A stretch of DNA of 64,000 nt, taken from Sediminibacterium roseum. GTDB taxonomy: Bacteria; Bacteroidota; Bacteroidia; Chitinophagales; Chitinophagaceae. The stretch is from positions 248,001-312,000 of the forward strand of contig NZ_JAACJS010000012.1 in NCBI RefSeq assembly GCF_009939005.1, in the 5' to 3' direction. The position numbers and the translations under genes are program-made. Shown here piece by piece: positions 35,392 to 45,317 of this stretch. The notes below the pieces were generated by a model. It was given only the letters and a program-made list of their open reading frames with translations, had not been told where the DNA came from and searched no databases. Every line of letters begins with the position of its first letter. Position 1 is the first letter of the stretch.

Positions 35392-36561
35392 CTACTGCGG
35401 CATCAACCTAATAATCCTCCCCGGCCCCTCCACACTCACATAAATCAACCCATCCGGCCCTTGTTTCACATTTCGTACACGGCCCACACCTTCGAGCATT
35501 TTGGTTTCTTTGGTGATGGTATTGTTGCCGACCTGGAGCCGCGTCAGGTGTGTAAAGGCCAGCGAGCCAACAAGCACGTTTCCTTTCCAGGGGCCGTATT
35601 TGTTACTGGTAATAAACGCCATCCCGCATGGGGCGATCGAGGGGGTCCAGGTATGGATGGGATTGGTAATGCCGGCTGCTTCCGGGTTGGCACTGATCAT
35701 ACTGCCATCGTAATTGACGCCGTATGAATAGAACGGCCAGCCGTAATTGTTTCCTTTGCGGATGATGTTGATCTCGTCCCCTCCTTTCGGGCCGTGCTCG
35801 TCTTCCCATATTTCATTGGTGAAGGGATTTAAGGCGAGCCCCTGCGGATTGCGGTGGCCATAGGTGAAAACGGTCGATGGTACTGTATTCCCGGGCAGAA
35901 TGGGATTATCGGCAGGAGCCTTCCCGTCTGGTGTCATACGGTGCACTTTACCCCATTCCGCTTTTACATTCTGTGCGTTTTTGTTGAGCGAATTCGCGCC
36001 GCCCTGTGTTCCCGGGCCACCCTCACCCACGCTCACGTACAGGAAACCCGCATTGTCAAATGCGATCCTGCTCCCGTAGTGACCGCCCCAGGTATTGGGT
36101 GTTGATGCCACCAGCAGGGTTTCCAGGTTGGCAATCGCGGTGCCATTGATCCTGAACCGGACCAGGGTAAGAACACCATTCTTATTGGCATCAAAACCCG
36201 AATAGGTACAATACACCCAGCCATTGGCCGCGTAATCAGGGTGAACTTTAATGTCAAGTAGGCCTCCCTGCCCATTGGTGTTTACTGCTGGCAGGCCGGT
36301 AATTTCTATAACCGCTCCCGTGTGATAGCGGTGGAGTTTGCCTTTCTTTTCTGTGAAGAGCAGATCGCCATCGGGCAGGAAATCCATTCCCCAGATGATC
36401 TCATAACCCGTGATGAGGGTCTCTGTTTTAATGGTGGGTTCAACGGTCGATGGCGGATCGTCTCCAGGAACACCGGAAGTATCTTTTTTTGTGCACGACG
36501 AAACAGTTATGGTAAATGCTGCTGCAAACAGCCAGGCGGCAAAGGATCTGGAGCGTAACAT
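35392..36561 (-). CDS. PQQ-dependent sugar dehydrogenase-like lipoprotein
   Basis: A six-bladed beta-propeller of the soluble aldose sugar dehydrogenase/GSDH family, anchored as a lipoprotein (signal ending TVSSC). Family landmarks are WGMDFLPDGDLLFTEKKGKLHRY, GGLLDIKVHPDYAANGWVYCTYS, VGEGGPG, FTYGHRNPQGLALNP, WEDEHGPKGGDEINII and NYGWPFYSYG, which include the PQQ- and calcium-site segments. It should oxidise aldoses in the periplasm with pyrroloquinoline quinone as cofactor, though many family members have unknown substrates. The start at 36561 gives a normal signal peptide. Confidence 0.9.
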   Translation of the reverse strand: MLRSRSFAAWLFAAAFTITVSSCTKKDTSGVPGDDPPSTVEPTIKTETLITGYEIIWGMDFLPDGDLLFTEKKGKLHRYHTGAVIEITGLPAVNTNGQGGLLDIKVHPDYAANGWVYCTYSGFDANKNGVLTLVRFRINGTAIANLETLLVASTPNTWGGHYGSRIAFDNAGFLYVSVGEGGPGTQGGANSLNKNAQNVKAEWGKVHRMTPDGKAPADNPILPGNTVPSTVFTYGHRNPQGLALNPFTNEIWEDEHGPKGGDEINIIRKGNNYGWPFYSYGVNYDGSMISANPEAAGITNPIHTWTPSIAPCGMAFITSNKYGPWKGNVLVGSLAFTHLTRLQVGNNTITKETKMLEGVGRVRNVKQGPDGLIYVSVEGPGRIIRLMPQ

Positions 36562-36602
36562 AGGATTTGGTTTTATGGTACAGGGGCCATCTGCCATGCT
36601 GC

Positions 36603-36631
36603 AAAAAAAGAGCCAGCTATTCAGCCGGCTC
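36603..36631 (-). terminator. Terminator of the gyrA-TPR transcript
   Basis: On the minus strand GAGCCGGCT and AGCTGGCTC pair (one G-T) around a 4-base loop, followed by seven T residues. Confidence 0.85.
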
Positions 36632-36656
36632 CTTTGGTAATTTTCGTCTACAGGGA

Positions 36657-38039
36657 TTACTGTTTTCCGTGCAGGTCGTCGTACATTTTGTATTTCGCAT
36701 CGTAGAGATCGAAGGCTTTCTGGTCCTTTCCTTTCAGCCTGTCGCGTTTGTAAGCGTACAGGTTTGCGAGGAAATCGACAGATTTACCCGTGATGTTCTT
36801 TTCCACGTTTGATTTTTGCGGTTTGTCTTTCAGGATCGTATAAGATTTTTCCAGCCATTCCACCGCTACGTCGAGGTTTTCCATCATTGGTTTTTCGAGT
36901 TCGGCGTTTTCTTTCTTGTAAGGTTCAAGTTTTGCATCCAGGGCCGCCTGCGCCGCTGCTTTCTTTTTAGGATCTTTCTCGGCAGGTTTTTCTGCATTGG
37001 CCGCATTGATCGCCTGCATGGCGCGCCTGTTGAAAGAAGCCTTATCGTCGTATGCACTGTAGATATTGTAGTAGATGATACCTACGTTGAATGCTGCGAT
37101 CGCGTTCTGCGGGTTCTTTGCGTAAGCTTTTTTGAAGGCCTCGCCGGCTTTCATCGTGTATTTGATGCCGGTTGTGCTGTCGAGTTTTTCTTTCTCTTTA
37201 GCGTGTACGAAGATATCGCCAAAGGTCAGGTATTTTGCTTCGCTCAATGTTCCTGCTGCGTCTTCTTTATCGAACAGGTCTGCCTTTTGCTGGAGCGAAT
37301 AGTTGTTGTCGAAATAATCGATCTCAAACTCATCTGCAGGGAATTTCGGGAAAGATTCCCTTGCCGCTGCAACGTATTTCTTGAAGTTGGGCTCGTCTTT
37401 CTGGTTCAGGTAATAGTTCACGATGAACTTGTATGAATCTTCGATCGATTCGCCATTGATGCTTGTAACTTTTGAATCTGCCAGCCTGGTGTAATACTTG
37501 ATCGCCTCTGCCTGTTTGCCACCGTTCTGGTAGGCATAGGCTGCATAGAGCAACGAGGTTGAGTCGAAGGCCATGGTCGTATTCGCCCATTTGTTCTTGA
37601 ACATGATGTCGCTGAAATCTACGGATGATTTGAAATCACTCGCTGCCAGCTCCCAGTTCTTTTTGTTGAAGGCCTTGATCCCGTCCATGAACAACCCGTT
37701 CTGAAGATCAAAGAAGGGCTCGGCTCCGTTCTCTTTCACCTGGGCAAAGGCCGGGTCCGCGGCGATGTAATTCTTCAGCGCTTCTTCCGCGTCTTTTGTT
37801 ACCGAAGGGTATTTGGCACGGAGCGTTGTGTCTTTGTACAGGGTGGAATATATCTTCGCTTTCCAGTACAATGCTTCCGGTTTGGTGTTCAGTTTCGGAT
37901 CGGCCATTACCTTATCGATCTCGGTTTTCGCTTCGTCAAATTTCTTCAGGATAAAAACGGTCTGCACTTTTTTCAGGTCCTGTGCATTCACCAGTTGCAT
38001 CGTTACCGCGAAGAGGGCAAGGAATAAAACTTTCTTCAT
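36657..38039 (-). CDS. Secreted tetratricopeptide-repeat protein
   Basis: A 460-residue protein with a signal peptide (MKKVLFLALFAVTMQLVNAQ) and repeated TPR-like helix pairs (KFDEAKTEIDKVM, YTRLADSKV, AGEAFKKAYAKNPQNAIAAFNVGIIYYN). It probably acts as a periplasmic protein-binding scaffold. The frame extends upstream into gyrA, but the ATG at 38039, 13 bases after the gyrA stop, gives the signal peptide at the N-terminus and is clearly right. It is the second gene of the gyrA transcript, an association of unknown meaning. Confidence 0.82.
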   Translation of the reverse strand: MKKVLFLALFAVTMQLVNAQDLKKVQTVFILKKFDEAKTEIDKVMADPKLNTKPEALYWKAKIYSTLYKDTTLRAKYPSVTKDAEEALKNYIAADPAFAQVKENGAEPFFDLQNGLFMDGIKAFNKKNWELAASDFKSSVDFSDIMFKNKWANTTMAFDSTSLLYAAYAYQNGGKQAEAIKYYTRLADSKVTSINGESIEDSYKFIVNYYLNQKDEPNFKKYVAAARESFPKFPADEFEIDYFDNNYSLQQKADLFDKEDAAGTLSEAKYLTFGDIFVHAKEKEKLDSTTGIKYTMKAGEAFKKAYAKNPQNAIAAFNVGIIYYNIYSAYDDKASFNRRAMQAINAANAEKPAEKDPKKKAAAQAALDAKLEPYKKENAELEKPMMENLDVAVEWLEKSYTILKDKPQKSNVEKNITGKSVDFLANLYAYKRDRLKGKDQKAFDLYDAKYKMYDDLHGKQ

Positions 38040-38052
38040 AATGGAGGGTTTG

Positions 38053-40749
38053 TTATTGATTTTCAGTTGTATTATCGGTGTTGTCTTCATTTTTTGTTTC
38101 ATCTTCCGCAGGTGTTTCGCCTTCTTCTGAAGCCGGGTTTTCCGCGGTTGCCGGAAGATCGAGGCCCTCGATTTCCACTACTGCAGCCACTTCTTCCTCC
38201 TGCTCCTCGATCTGTGAAATCGCGGCGATCTCATCGCCCTCATCCAGCCTGATCAGTGTTACGCCCTGTGTTGCACGGCCCGCCGCCCTGATGTCCTGGA
38301 TACCGGTGCGGATGGTTACGCCCGATTTACAGGTGATGATCAGGTCTTCTTTCTCCGTCACATACAAAATACCGACCAAACTGCCGGTTTTCTCCGTTAC
38401 GTTGATAGTTTTAACACCTTTACCACCTCTGTTGGTAATGCGGTATTCGTCTACGGCCGTTCTTTTACCAAATCCTTTCTCGCTCACCACGAGGATGGTG
38501 CGGCTCGGATCCTCTTTGTTGATGCAGATCAGCCCGATCACCTCATCTTTCGTATCGTCTACCTCGATACCGGCCACCCCGATGGCTCCCCTCCCGGTTA
38601 CACGTACTTTTTCTTCCGGGAAACGGATCGCGCGGCCGCTTTTTACTGCCATCATGATCTCCTGTTTGCCATCTGTGAGGCGTGCCGACAACAGCTCATC
38701 CCCTTCGTTAACGGTGATGGCGATGATGCCATTGGCCCTCGGGCGACTGAAATCTTCGAGCGATGTTTTTTTGATGATGCCCTGCTTGGTACAAAGTACG
38801 ATATAATGTTGCTGAACGTACTCTTTATCGTCGAGTTTATTCACGTCGATGATGGCTTTCACCTTGTCATCTCCCGGCAACTGGATGAGGTTCTGTATCG
38901 CCCTTCCCTTGCTCTGTTTCTCACCTTCAGGGATTTCGTACACGCGCAGCCAGAAGCAGCGGCCCTTTTCGGTGAAGAACATCATGGTTCCGTGTGTTGA
39001 TGCCACGAACAGGTGTTCTACATAATCTTCTTCCCTTGTTTTCGTGCCCACGGCTCCCCTTCCGCCCCTGCGCTGCTGGCGGTATTCGGTGGCGGAGGTG
39101 CGCTTGATATAGCCAAGGTGCGAGATCGTGATCACCACGTCTTCGTCTTCGATGAGGTCTTCGATACGCATTTCATCGGCCAGGTACTGGATCTCCGATT
39201 TACGCGCATCGCCGAATTTCTCTTTGATCTCGAGCAGCTCGGTTTTGATGAGTTCATACCGCAATGGTTCACTTGCCAGCAACTGTTTCAGGTGGCGGAT
39301 GGAAGCGATGAGGCTGTTGAATTCATCAACGATCTTGTCGCGCTCCATTCCCGTCAAACGCTGCAAACGCAGCTCCAGTATGGCTTTCGCCTGTATTTCA
39401 GACAAACCTGTTTCCTGGTTGTAGATCTCGTCTGTGAGGTCTGCAAACATGTTCTTGTTGAGGTACCAGGTTTCGGTTTTGCTTTTTGCGATGAGGTTCT
39501 CTTTTGCTTCGTCGGGTGTTCTGCTGGCGCGGATGAGCTTGATCACTTCGTCGAGATGATCGAGCGCCTTGAGGTAACCTTCGAGTATATGCGCCCTTTC
39601 TTCTGCTTTCCTGAGGTCGAACCTGGCGCGGCGGATCACCACTTCCATCCTGAATTCGATGAACTCGGCGATGAGGTCCTTCAGGTTCATCACTTTCGGG
39701 CGGCCTTTCGAAATAGCGACGTTGTTGATGCCGTAGCTGGTCTGTAATTCTGTGTATTTGTAAAGCTGGTTAACAATTACCTGTGCCACCACATCGCGTT
39801 TCAGATCGAGTACGATACGCGTTCCTTCGCGCATGTTGCTCTCGTTGTTCACGTGTGCGATGCCTTCGATCGTTTTATCGGTCACGAGCTGCCCGATGCG
39901 GTCGGTAAGCTGGTCCCTGTTCACCTGGTAAGGCACTTCGGTGATCACGATCTGTTCACGTCCGCTTGGTTTTGTATCTACATGGCATCTTCCGCGCAGC
40001 ACTACCCTTCCGCGGCCGGTTAACAATCCCTGGCGAACGCCGTCCATTCCATAGATGATGCCACCTGTTGGAAAATCGGGCGCCTTTACATAGTTGATCA
40101 GTTCTTCGATCGCAATATCCCGGTTTTCCACGTAGGCCACGCAGCCGTCTACTACTTCGCTGAGGTTGTGCGGCATCATGTTGGTGGCCATACCCACGGC
40201 GATACCGGAAGAGCCGTTCACCAACAGTTGCGGTATCCGTGTTGGCAGAACCGTCGGTTCTTTTTCAGAATCATCGAAATTCAGCTGGAAGTCTACCGTT
40301 TCTTTTTCAATATCGTCCAGCATGGCTTCTGCCACGCGCTGGAGACGCACCTCCGTGTAACGCATAGCTGCCGGCGGATCGCCATCCTGGTTCCCGAAGT
40401 TACCCTGGCCATCTACCAGCATGTAACGCATGGTCCAGTCCTGCGCCATCCGCACCACCGTATCATAGATCGAAGCATCGCCGTGCGGGTGGTACTTACC
40501 GATCACCTCGCCCACGATACGCGCTGATTTTTTATAGGGTTTGTTGTGACTGTTGCCCAGTTCATTCATCGCGTATAGAACGCGGCGGTGAACGGGTTTG
40601 AATCCATCGCGTACATCGGGCAGGGCACGGCCCACGATAACCGACATCGAATAATCGATATAGGCTGTCTTCATTTGCTCCTCGATATTTACCTGTATGA
40701 TGCGGTCGTTATCGTTCGTTTTCTCCGGCGGTAACAGATTGTCTTCCAT
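38053..40749 (-). CDS. gyrA: DNA gyrase subunit A
   Basis: Catalytic breakage-reunion subunit of DNA gyrase, which introduces negative supercoils. From the ATG at 40749 it has 898 residues. The active-site tyrosine is Tyr131 (AAMRYTE). The winged-helix domain, coiled-coil tower ([22 protein letters not shown]) and C-terminal six-bladed pinwheel with the GyrA box QRRGGRG are present; the GyrA box separates it from ParC. The quinolone region reads [10 protein letters not shown], with alanine (residue 92) where E. coli has Ser83. The acidic C-terminal tail (last ~50 residues, Glu/Asp-rich) is typical. A TTG start 14 codons upstream is rejected. Confidence 0.97.
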   Translation of the reverse strand: MEDNLLPPEKTNDNDRIIQVNIEEQMKTAYIDYSMSVIVGRALPDVRDGFKPVHRRVLYAMNELGNSHNKPYKKSARIVGEVIGKYHPHGDASIYDTVVRMAQDWTMRYMLVDGQGNFGNQDGDPPAAMRYTEVRLQRVAEAMLDDIEKETVDFQLNFDDSEKEPTVLPTRIPQLLVNGSSGIAVGMATNMMPHNLSEVVDGCVAYVENRDIAIEELINYVKAPDFPTGGIIYGMDGVRQGLLTGRGRVVLRGRCHVDTKPSGREQIVITEVPYQVNRDQLTDRIGQLVTDKTIEGIAHVNNESNMREGTRIVLDLKRDVVAQVIVNQLYKYTELQTSYGINNVAISKGRPKVMNLKDLIAEFIEFRMEVVIRRARFDLRKAEERAHILEGYLKALDHLDEVIKLIRASRTPDEAKENLIAKSKTETWYLNKNMFADLTDEIYNQETGLSEIQAKAILELRLQRLTGMERDKIVDEFNSLIASIRHLKQLLASEPLRYELIKTELLEIKEKFGDARKSEIQYLADEMRIEDLIEDEDVVITISHLGYIKRTSATEYRQQRRGGRGAVGTKTREEDYVEHLFVASTHGTMMFFTEKGRCFWLRVYEIPEGEKQSKGRAIQNLIQLPGDDKVKAIIDVNKLDDKEYVQQHYIVLCTKQGIIKKTSLEDFSRPRANGIIAITVNEGDELLSARLTDGKQEIMMAVKSGRAIRFPEEKVRVTGRGAIGVAGIEVDDTKDEVIGLICINKEDPSRTILVVSEKGFGKRTAVDEYRITNRGGKGVKTINVTEKTGSLVGILYVTEKEDLIITCKSGVTIRTGIQDIRAAGRATQGVTLIRLDEGDEIAAISQIEEQEEEVAAVVEIEGLDLPATAENPASEEGETPAEDETKNEDNTDNTTENQ

Positions 40750-40764
40750 GTGTGTGTTCTCGTA

Positions 40765-40772
40765 CGATTTTA
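40765..40772 (-). promoter_or_regulatory. -7-like promoter element of gyrA (TAAAATCG)
   Basis: TAAAATCG on the minus strand, 15 bases before the ATG at 40749; it lies inside the frame that would start at the upstream TTG. Confidence 0.45.
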
Positions 40773-40872
40773 GTTCATTTACACGGTGCAAAACACCCGT
40801 GTTTTCAAGGTTGGCGAAGATAACTTTTTAGAGGCGTAAAACAGAGGGAAAACGGTTGTTTTTTAAGGGGTT

Positions 40873-40881
40873 TTATCCACA
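40873..40881 (+). promoter_or_regulatory. Consensus DnaA box (TTATCCACA) upstream of gyrA
   Basis: An exact 9-base match to the DnaA box, about 100 bases upstream of the gyrA promoter element, with a TTGTGAAC half-match immediately following. One box does not make an origin. It could link gyrA expression to DnaA or be chance. Confidence 0.4.
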
Positions 40882-40941
40882 GTTGTGAACAGGAACCAAG
40901 CCGAAAATCCGGCCGCGGTGTTCCGGGCGTTTTTTGGCACC

Positions 40942-40974
40942 AAAAAGGGCTCCCGTTTTCGTCGGGAACCCTTT
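40942..40974 (-). terminator. Terminator of the DUF2807 gene
   Basis: On the minus strand AAAGGG-T-TCCCG pairs with CGGGA-G-CCCTTT around a short loop and runs into five T residues. It lies about 25 bases after the stop codon. Confidence 0.8.
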
Positions 40975-40998
40975 GCAGTATTGTGTTTTACAAGAATA

Positions 40999-41712
40999 TC
41001 AGTTCACTTTTTTCACGCTGCCGCCACCGCTTTTTGCGCTGCTTACAGAAGCGGTTCCTTTGTAGTAAATATCGCTGCCGCCGCTGGCATTTGCATCGAT
41101 CTTTTGGTTGGCGGTGATTTTAACGTCCGACCCGCCGCTTGAGTTCACCGAGCAGTTGTTGCTGATGAGCTCGTAGGCATGCACGTCTGATCCCCCGCTG
41201 CAAAGGATCTTCAGGTCGTCTGCCCGGCCCGAAACATAGGCGTCTGAGCCGCCGCTGGTGTTAAGGTCGAGCCGTTTGGTGATGATCCTTCCCTTGAAAT
41301 CCGATCCTCCAGAAAGGATCATGTTCAGGGCGGGAACATCCAGTTCGTTTTCGATCGCCACATCGGCGCCGCCGGATGCGGTAAGGCGGTCGATGCTTTT
41401 TACCGATACATAGGCCTTCAGTTTCCGGTTGCCCCAGTTGAAATTCCAGCCGTTGCTTCCCCGGTCGAAATAGATCTTCAGCACACCATTCACCACTTCC
41501 ACCACGATCTTGTCGCGGTATTCACTGCTTGAAGCGCTGACCGCAACGGCTTCTTCGCTGCCTTGTGTGAGGTAGAGATCGATGCCATCCGACATTTCAA
41601 CGGCATGAAACCCTTTGGCCGGCCGCGCAACCGCATTGGCATCGTGTACCGGTTTTTGTGCCGCAGCACCAAGGGTTAGCAGGATGGCGGCAAGGAAGAT
41701 TATTCTTTTCAT
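40999..41712 (-). CDS. DUF2807 (head-GIN) secreted repeat protein
   Basis: A 237-residue secreted protein with a signal peptide (MKRIIFLAAILLTLGAAAQ). After an N-terminal strand region (DGIDLYLTQGSEEAVAVSAS) come six evenly spaced SGG[SA]D turns about 20 residues apart (e.g. ASGGADVAI, LSGGSDFKG, TSGGSDAYV, SSGGSDVKI), the pattern of a right-handed beta-helix ladder. The Pfam family is listed as a putative auto-transporter adhesin, but the role in Bacteroidota is unknown. Single gene with a good terminator. Confidence 0.9.
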   Translation of the reverse strand: MKRIIFLAAILLTLGAAAQKPVHDANAVARPAKGFHAVEMSDGIDLYLTQGSEEAVAVSASSSEYRDKIVVEVVNGVLKIYFDRGSNGWNFNWGNRKLKAYVSVKSIDRLTASGGADVAIENELDVPALNMILSGGSDFKGRIITKRLDLNTSGGSDAYVSGRADDLKILCSGGSDVHAYELISNNCSVNSSGGSDVKITANQKIDANASGGSDIYYKGTASVSSAKSGGGSVKKVN

Positions 41713-41860
41713 GGGTGTGTTTTTTTGTCGAAACGTTCGATCGTGAATAAAGTTACAGTGCGCCGGCCCGATCCCGGCTTAATTGTGTTTTGTTTTTTGC
41801 AGAGATCCTTCGATTCGTCCTGATTTTCCGATCATCCGATTTTCCTGGCGGAACATTTTT

Positions 41861-41868
41861 TAGTTTTG
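41861..41868 (+). promoter_or_regulatory. -7 promoter element (TAGTTTTG)
   Basis: Exact TAnnTTTG match 63 bases before the ATG at 41932. It overlaps the TTG that opens the longest frame, so that TTG cannot be the start of this transcript's gene. Confidence 0.55.
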
Positions 41869-41931
41869 GCCGTACATCGCATCACAAGCTACAGCCCGCG
41901 GCTGAACCTTGCAGCTAAAATCTCAGCCTAC

Positions 41932-43221
41932 ATGAAACACATCCTTCTATTCGGTGCCGGTAAATCTGCAACCGTTCTCATTGATTACCTGAAAAACATC
42001 GCCACAGCTAAACAGTGGCAGGTAACCATCGCCGATGCCAATCTCGCTGCCGTGCAGGCCAAGGTTGGCAACCACCCGGGCGTTAACGCGGTTGGCATCG
42101 ACATCGAACATGAAACAGACAGAAAAGCGCTTGTAGAAAAGGCAGATGTGGTGATCTCGCTTCTTCCACCCTCCCTTCACTATTTTGTGGCGCTGGATTG
42201 CCTTGCCTTTGGAAAACACCTGCTCACGGCCTCTTATGTGGATGAAAAGATAAAAGCGCTGGCCACGGATATCAAGTCGAAAAACATCCTGTTCCTCTGC
42301 GAAATGGGTCTCGACCCTGGTATCGACCATATGAGCGCCATGCAACTTGTTCACCGCATCAAAAACGAGGGCGGTCAGATCCATTCCTTTCTTTCGCATT
42401 GCGGCGGACTGGTAGCGCCCGAGAGCGATACCAACCCCTGGCACTACAAGATCAGCTGGAACCCACGCAACATTGTGCTTGCAGGAAAAGCAGGCGCCCT
42501 GTTCAGGGAAGGCGCAAAAGAGATCACAAAGCCCTACAAAGAACTTTTTAACAACTGCAGCGAAGTAGCCGTTGAAGGCGTGGGACAGCTCGCCTATTAT
42601 CCGAACCGTGATTCGCTGGGTTATATCCCGGTGTATGCGCTCGAAGAAGCGGGCACCTTCATACGCACCACGTTGCGCCATCCCGATTTCTGCAAAGGAT
42701 GGGATCTGGTTGTACAGGCGGGCCTAACGGACGAAGAAAAACACATCGACACAGACAGCCTAACCATTTCCTCTTTCCTGCAAAATGCATTCGCCGATCA
42801 GAAAATTTCTTTGTCTACAGCATTGCTCCAGGAACAGTTTGATTTTTTAGGATGGAACGATCTTACTTTCATCAACAAAGGCTACTGCAGTGTTGCCGAT
42901 GCATTGCAGTTTGTGCTTGAAAAAAAATGGGCGCTTGGAGATGGCGACAAAGACATGATCGTTATGCTACACGAGATCGGTTACCTGTTGAACGGGAAAA
43001 ACCATGTTGTAAAAAGCGAACTCGTTGTAAAAGGCGAAGACCAGCTGCACACCGCGATGGCCAAAACAGTAGGGCTTCCGCTAGGCATCGCCGCTTATTT
43101 GTTACTGGAAGGCAAAATTACCGAGACGGGTTTGCATATTCCCATTGAGGAAGGGATCTATGAACCTGTGTTGACGGCGTTGCGGGGGTTTGGGATAAGG
43201 TTTAACGAAACGAACATCTAA
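41932..43221 (+). CDS. Saccharopine dehydrogenase-family protein
   Basis: A 429-residue NAD(P)-dependent oxidoreductase. The N-terminus has the Rossmann motif LLFGAGKSATVLIDYL, then VVISLLPPSLHYFVAL and MGLDPGIDHMSAMQL, as in saccharopine reductases (forming) and related carboxynorspermidine-type enzymes. It probably acts in lysine metabolism (saccharopine pathway), but no second lysine gene adjoins it and other iminoacid substrates are possible. Start at ATG 41932, since the upstream extension covers the promoter. It is followed by a 9-bp hairpin and the convergent rnr operon. Confidence 0.85.
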   Translation: MKHILLFGAGKSATVLIDYLKNIATAKQWQVTIADANLAAVQAKVGNHPGVNAVGIDIEHETDRKALVEKADVVISLLPPSLHYFVALDCLAFGKHLLTASYVDEKIKALATDIKSKNILFLCEMGLDPGIDHMSAMQLVHRIKNEGGQIHSFLSHCGGLVAPESDTNPWHYKISWNPRNIVLAGKAGALFREGAKEITKPYKELFNNCSEVAVEGVGQLAYYPNRDSLGYIPVYALEEAGTFIRTTLRHPDFCKGWDLVVQAGLTDEEKHIDTDSLTISSFLQNAFADQKISLSTALLQEQFDFLGWNDLTFINKGYCSVADALQFVLEKKWALGDGDKDMIVMLHEIGYLLNGKNHVVKSELVVKGEDQLHTAMAKTVGLPLGIAAYLLLEGKITETGLHIPIEEGIYEPVLTALRGFGIRFNETNI

Positions 43222-43255
43222 ATGCTGTTGCTGGTCAGGCGACCAACAACAGCAT
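43222..43255. other. Hairpin between convergent genes, no T-run
   Basis: ATGCTGTTG (43222-43230) pairs perfectly with CAACAGCAT (43247-43255); inside it GGTC pairs with GACC around a 4-base loop, leaving a small CT/AA internal loop. It starts at the base after the saccharopine-dehydrogenase stop and lies ~30 bases from the rnr stop. Lacking a T-run, it may protect both 3' ends or act as a weak bidirectional terminator. Confidence 0.55.
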
Positions 43256-43286
43256 CGAAACAGTCAACAATTTCAAAAGCTTCCTG

Positions 43287-45317
43287 CTATTTTTTCTTCT
43301 TCGAAGGTTTCTTTGTTTTGGGCCGCGATGTGCCCGCCTCATCACCGTTCGCGTTCATCACCCATTCGTAATCAAGCTGGCGTTTTTCCAGGTTGGCGGC
43401 TGCCACGCGGATGAATACCTTATCGCCCATCCTGAATGTGCGGCCGCTGCGAAGTCCCACAAGACTGTAATCGCTTTCCACATGACGGAAATCGTCGTAG
43501 TCCGAGAGGCCGATCACGCTTACCAATCCCTCACATTTGTGTTCAACGGTTTCTACAAAGAAACCGAAGCTTGCCACGCCACTCACCACGCCTTCAAACA
43601 CTTCGCCGATGTGTTTCTGTAAGAACTCCACCTGTTTGTATTTGTTGCCCGCTCGTTCGCATTCCATTGCGGCACGTTCGCGTTCGCTGCTGTGTTTGCA
43701 TTTTTCCTCCATCTTCTTGTCTACCATCGGTTTTTCTTCAAGAATGGATTGCAGCACACGATGCACCATCACATCGGGATATCGCCTGATGGGCGATGTA
43801 AAATGACAATAATGTTCAAACGCCAGCCCGTAGTGTCCTATGTTCTCCGTGGTATAGATCGCCTTGGCCATGGTGCGTATGCCCAACTGCTCGAGCACAT
43901 GCTGTTCGGGTTTTCCTTCCGCTTCTTTCAGCATTGCGTTGAAACTTGCGGCAATGGCCTGCGGCGTAGATACATCGAACTTATACCCGTGTTTGGTTGC
44001 AAATGCGATGAAAGGCGTGAGCTTGTCAACATCGGGCCTGTCGTGCACACGGTATGGAAACGGCAATGGTTTTTTGTTGATCTTCAGTTTGGCAACATTT
44101 TCCGCTACCGTTCGGTTGGCAAGCAGCATGAACTCTTCGATAAGCTGGTGCGACTCTTTGCTTTCTTTTACAACGATGCCGATCGGTTTTCCTTTTTCAT
44201 CCAGTTTGAAACGCACTTCCTGCGATGAAAAGTTGATGGCGCCTTTGGCAAACCTTGCTTTGCGCATGCGCTGCGCGATATCGTTCAAAAGAAGGATCTC
44301 GTCTTTGTTGATCCCTTTTTTTGTTTCGATGATCGACTGTACATCTTCGTACGCATACCGGTGATTGGAATGGATCACCGTTTTACCCAGCCAGTATTGC
44401 TTGATGGCTCCTTTTGCATCCATTTGAAAAATGGCGGAGAAAGTGAATTTGTCTTCGTGCGGGCGCAGCGAACAAAGTTCATTCGAGATCTTTTCAGGCA
44501 GCATCGGGTTCACGCGATCGGGAAGGTAAACGGATGTTGCGCGTTTGTATCCTTCTTCATCCAGTTCGGTGCCGGGTAACACATAATGGCTAACATCCGC
44601 AATGTGCACACCGATCTCGTAATTGCCATTGGCGAGTTGACGGATCGAAATCGCATCGTCAAAATCTTTCGCATCCACCGGGTCGATGGTAAACGTGAGG
44701 ATCTCGCGGCAGTCTCTCCGTTTTTTGATTTCGGCGGGATCCAGCACTTCGGGTAAACGCGCCGCTTCTTCCAGCACATCATCCGGGAAAAACAGCGGGA
44801 ATCCGGCCTGCGCCAGCAGTTCCTTCATCGCGGCATCGTTCTCATCTTCGGGTTGCATGATGCTGATGATGGTGCCCACGGGTTTCTTATCGTCTTTGTC
44901 CCATTTCACGAGGCGCGCCACTACCCTGTCCTTGTTCTTTGCGCCATTCAGGTCTGTGAGCGGGATAAAGAGATCGGGCATGGGTTTATCGGTGTCGGGA
45001 ATAAAAAAGGCATAGTTGGTAGACAACTGCACGTAACCGATGAACTCGGTCTGTTTTCTTGCGATCACTTCTGTGATCTTTCCTTCTTTTTTACCGGTGC
45101 GCAGGTTCTCCTTCACCACTTTTACGCGCACGGTATCGCCGTTGAGCGCGGTGTTGAAGTCGCCGGGGCGAACGAGTACATCGCCTTCGGTGTTCTCAAC
45201 GATCACGTAGCCCATGCCGGAGCGTGTAACTTCGAGTTTGCCTTTTAATATGAGTTGTGCCGCAACTTTTGCACGACTTTTCTGTTTTGATTTCTGCTTC
45301 TGTTTCGCTTTGCTCAT
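43287..45317 (-). CDS. rnr: Ribonuclease R
   Basis: A processive 3'-5' exoribonuclease that degrades structured RNA. The 676-residue protein has a very basic N-terminus (MSKAKQKQKSKQKSRAK), cold-shock domains, the RNB catalytic domain with the metal-binding DPVDAKDFDDAIS motif and HIADVSHYV, a C-terminal S1 domain (GEVFEGVVSGVASFGFFVE) and a lysine-rich tail. It lacks an N-terminal helix-turn-helix, so it is a compact form. The ATG overlaps the lpxK stop (ATGA). Last gene of the operon. Confidence 0.95.
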   Translation of the reverse strand: MSKAKQKQKSKQKSRAKVAAQLILKGKLEVTRSGMGYVIVENTEGDVLVRPGDFNTALNGDTVRVKVVKENLRTGKKEGKITEVIARKQTEFIGYVQLSTNYAFFIPDTDKPMPDLFIPLTDLNGAKNKDRVVARLVKWDKDDKKPVGTIISIMQPEDENDAAMKELLAQAGFPLFFPDDVLEEAARLPEVLDPAEIKKRRDCREILTFTIDPVDAKDFDDAISIRQLANGNYEIGVHIADVSHYVLPGTELDEEGYKRATSVYLPDRVNPMLPEKISNELCSLRPHEDKFTFSAIFQMDAKGAIKQYWLGKTVIHSNHRYAYEDVQSIIETKKGINKDEILLLNDIAQRMRKARFAKGAINFSSQEVRFKLDEKGKPIGIVVKESKESHQLIEEFMLLANRTVAENVAKLKINKKPLPFPYRVHDRPDVDKLTPFIAFATKHGYKFDVSTPQAIAASFNAMLKEAEGKPEQHVLEQLGIRTMAKAIYTTENIGHYGLAFEHYCHFTSPIRRYPDVMVHRVLQSILEEKPMVDKKMEEKCKHSSERERAAMECERAGNKYKQVEFLQKHIGEVFEGVVSGVASFGFFVETVEHKCEGLVSVIGLSDYDDFRHVESDYSLVGLRSGRTFRMGDKVFIRVAAANLEKRQLDYEWVMNANGDEAGTSRPKTKKPSKKKK

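Noticed and set aside
40873-40881. Replication origin
   Set aside because: Only one full DnaA box, no box cluster or dnaA gene, and flanks are ordinary genes.
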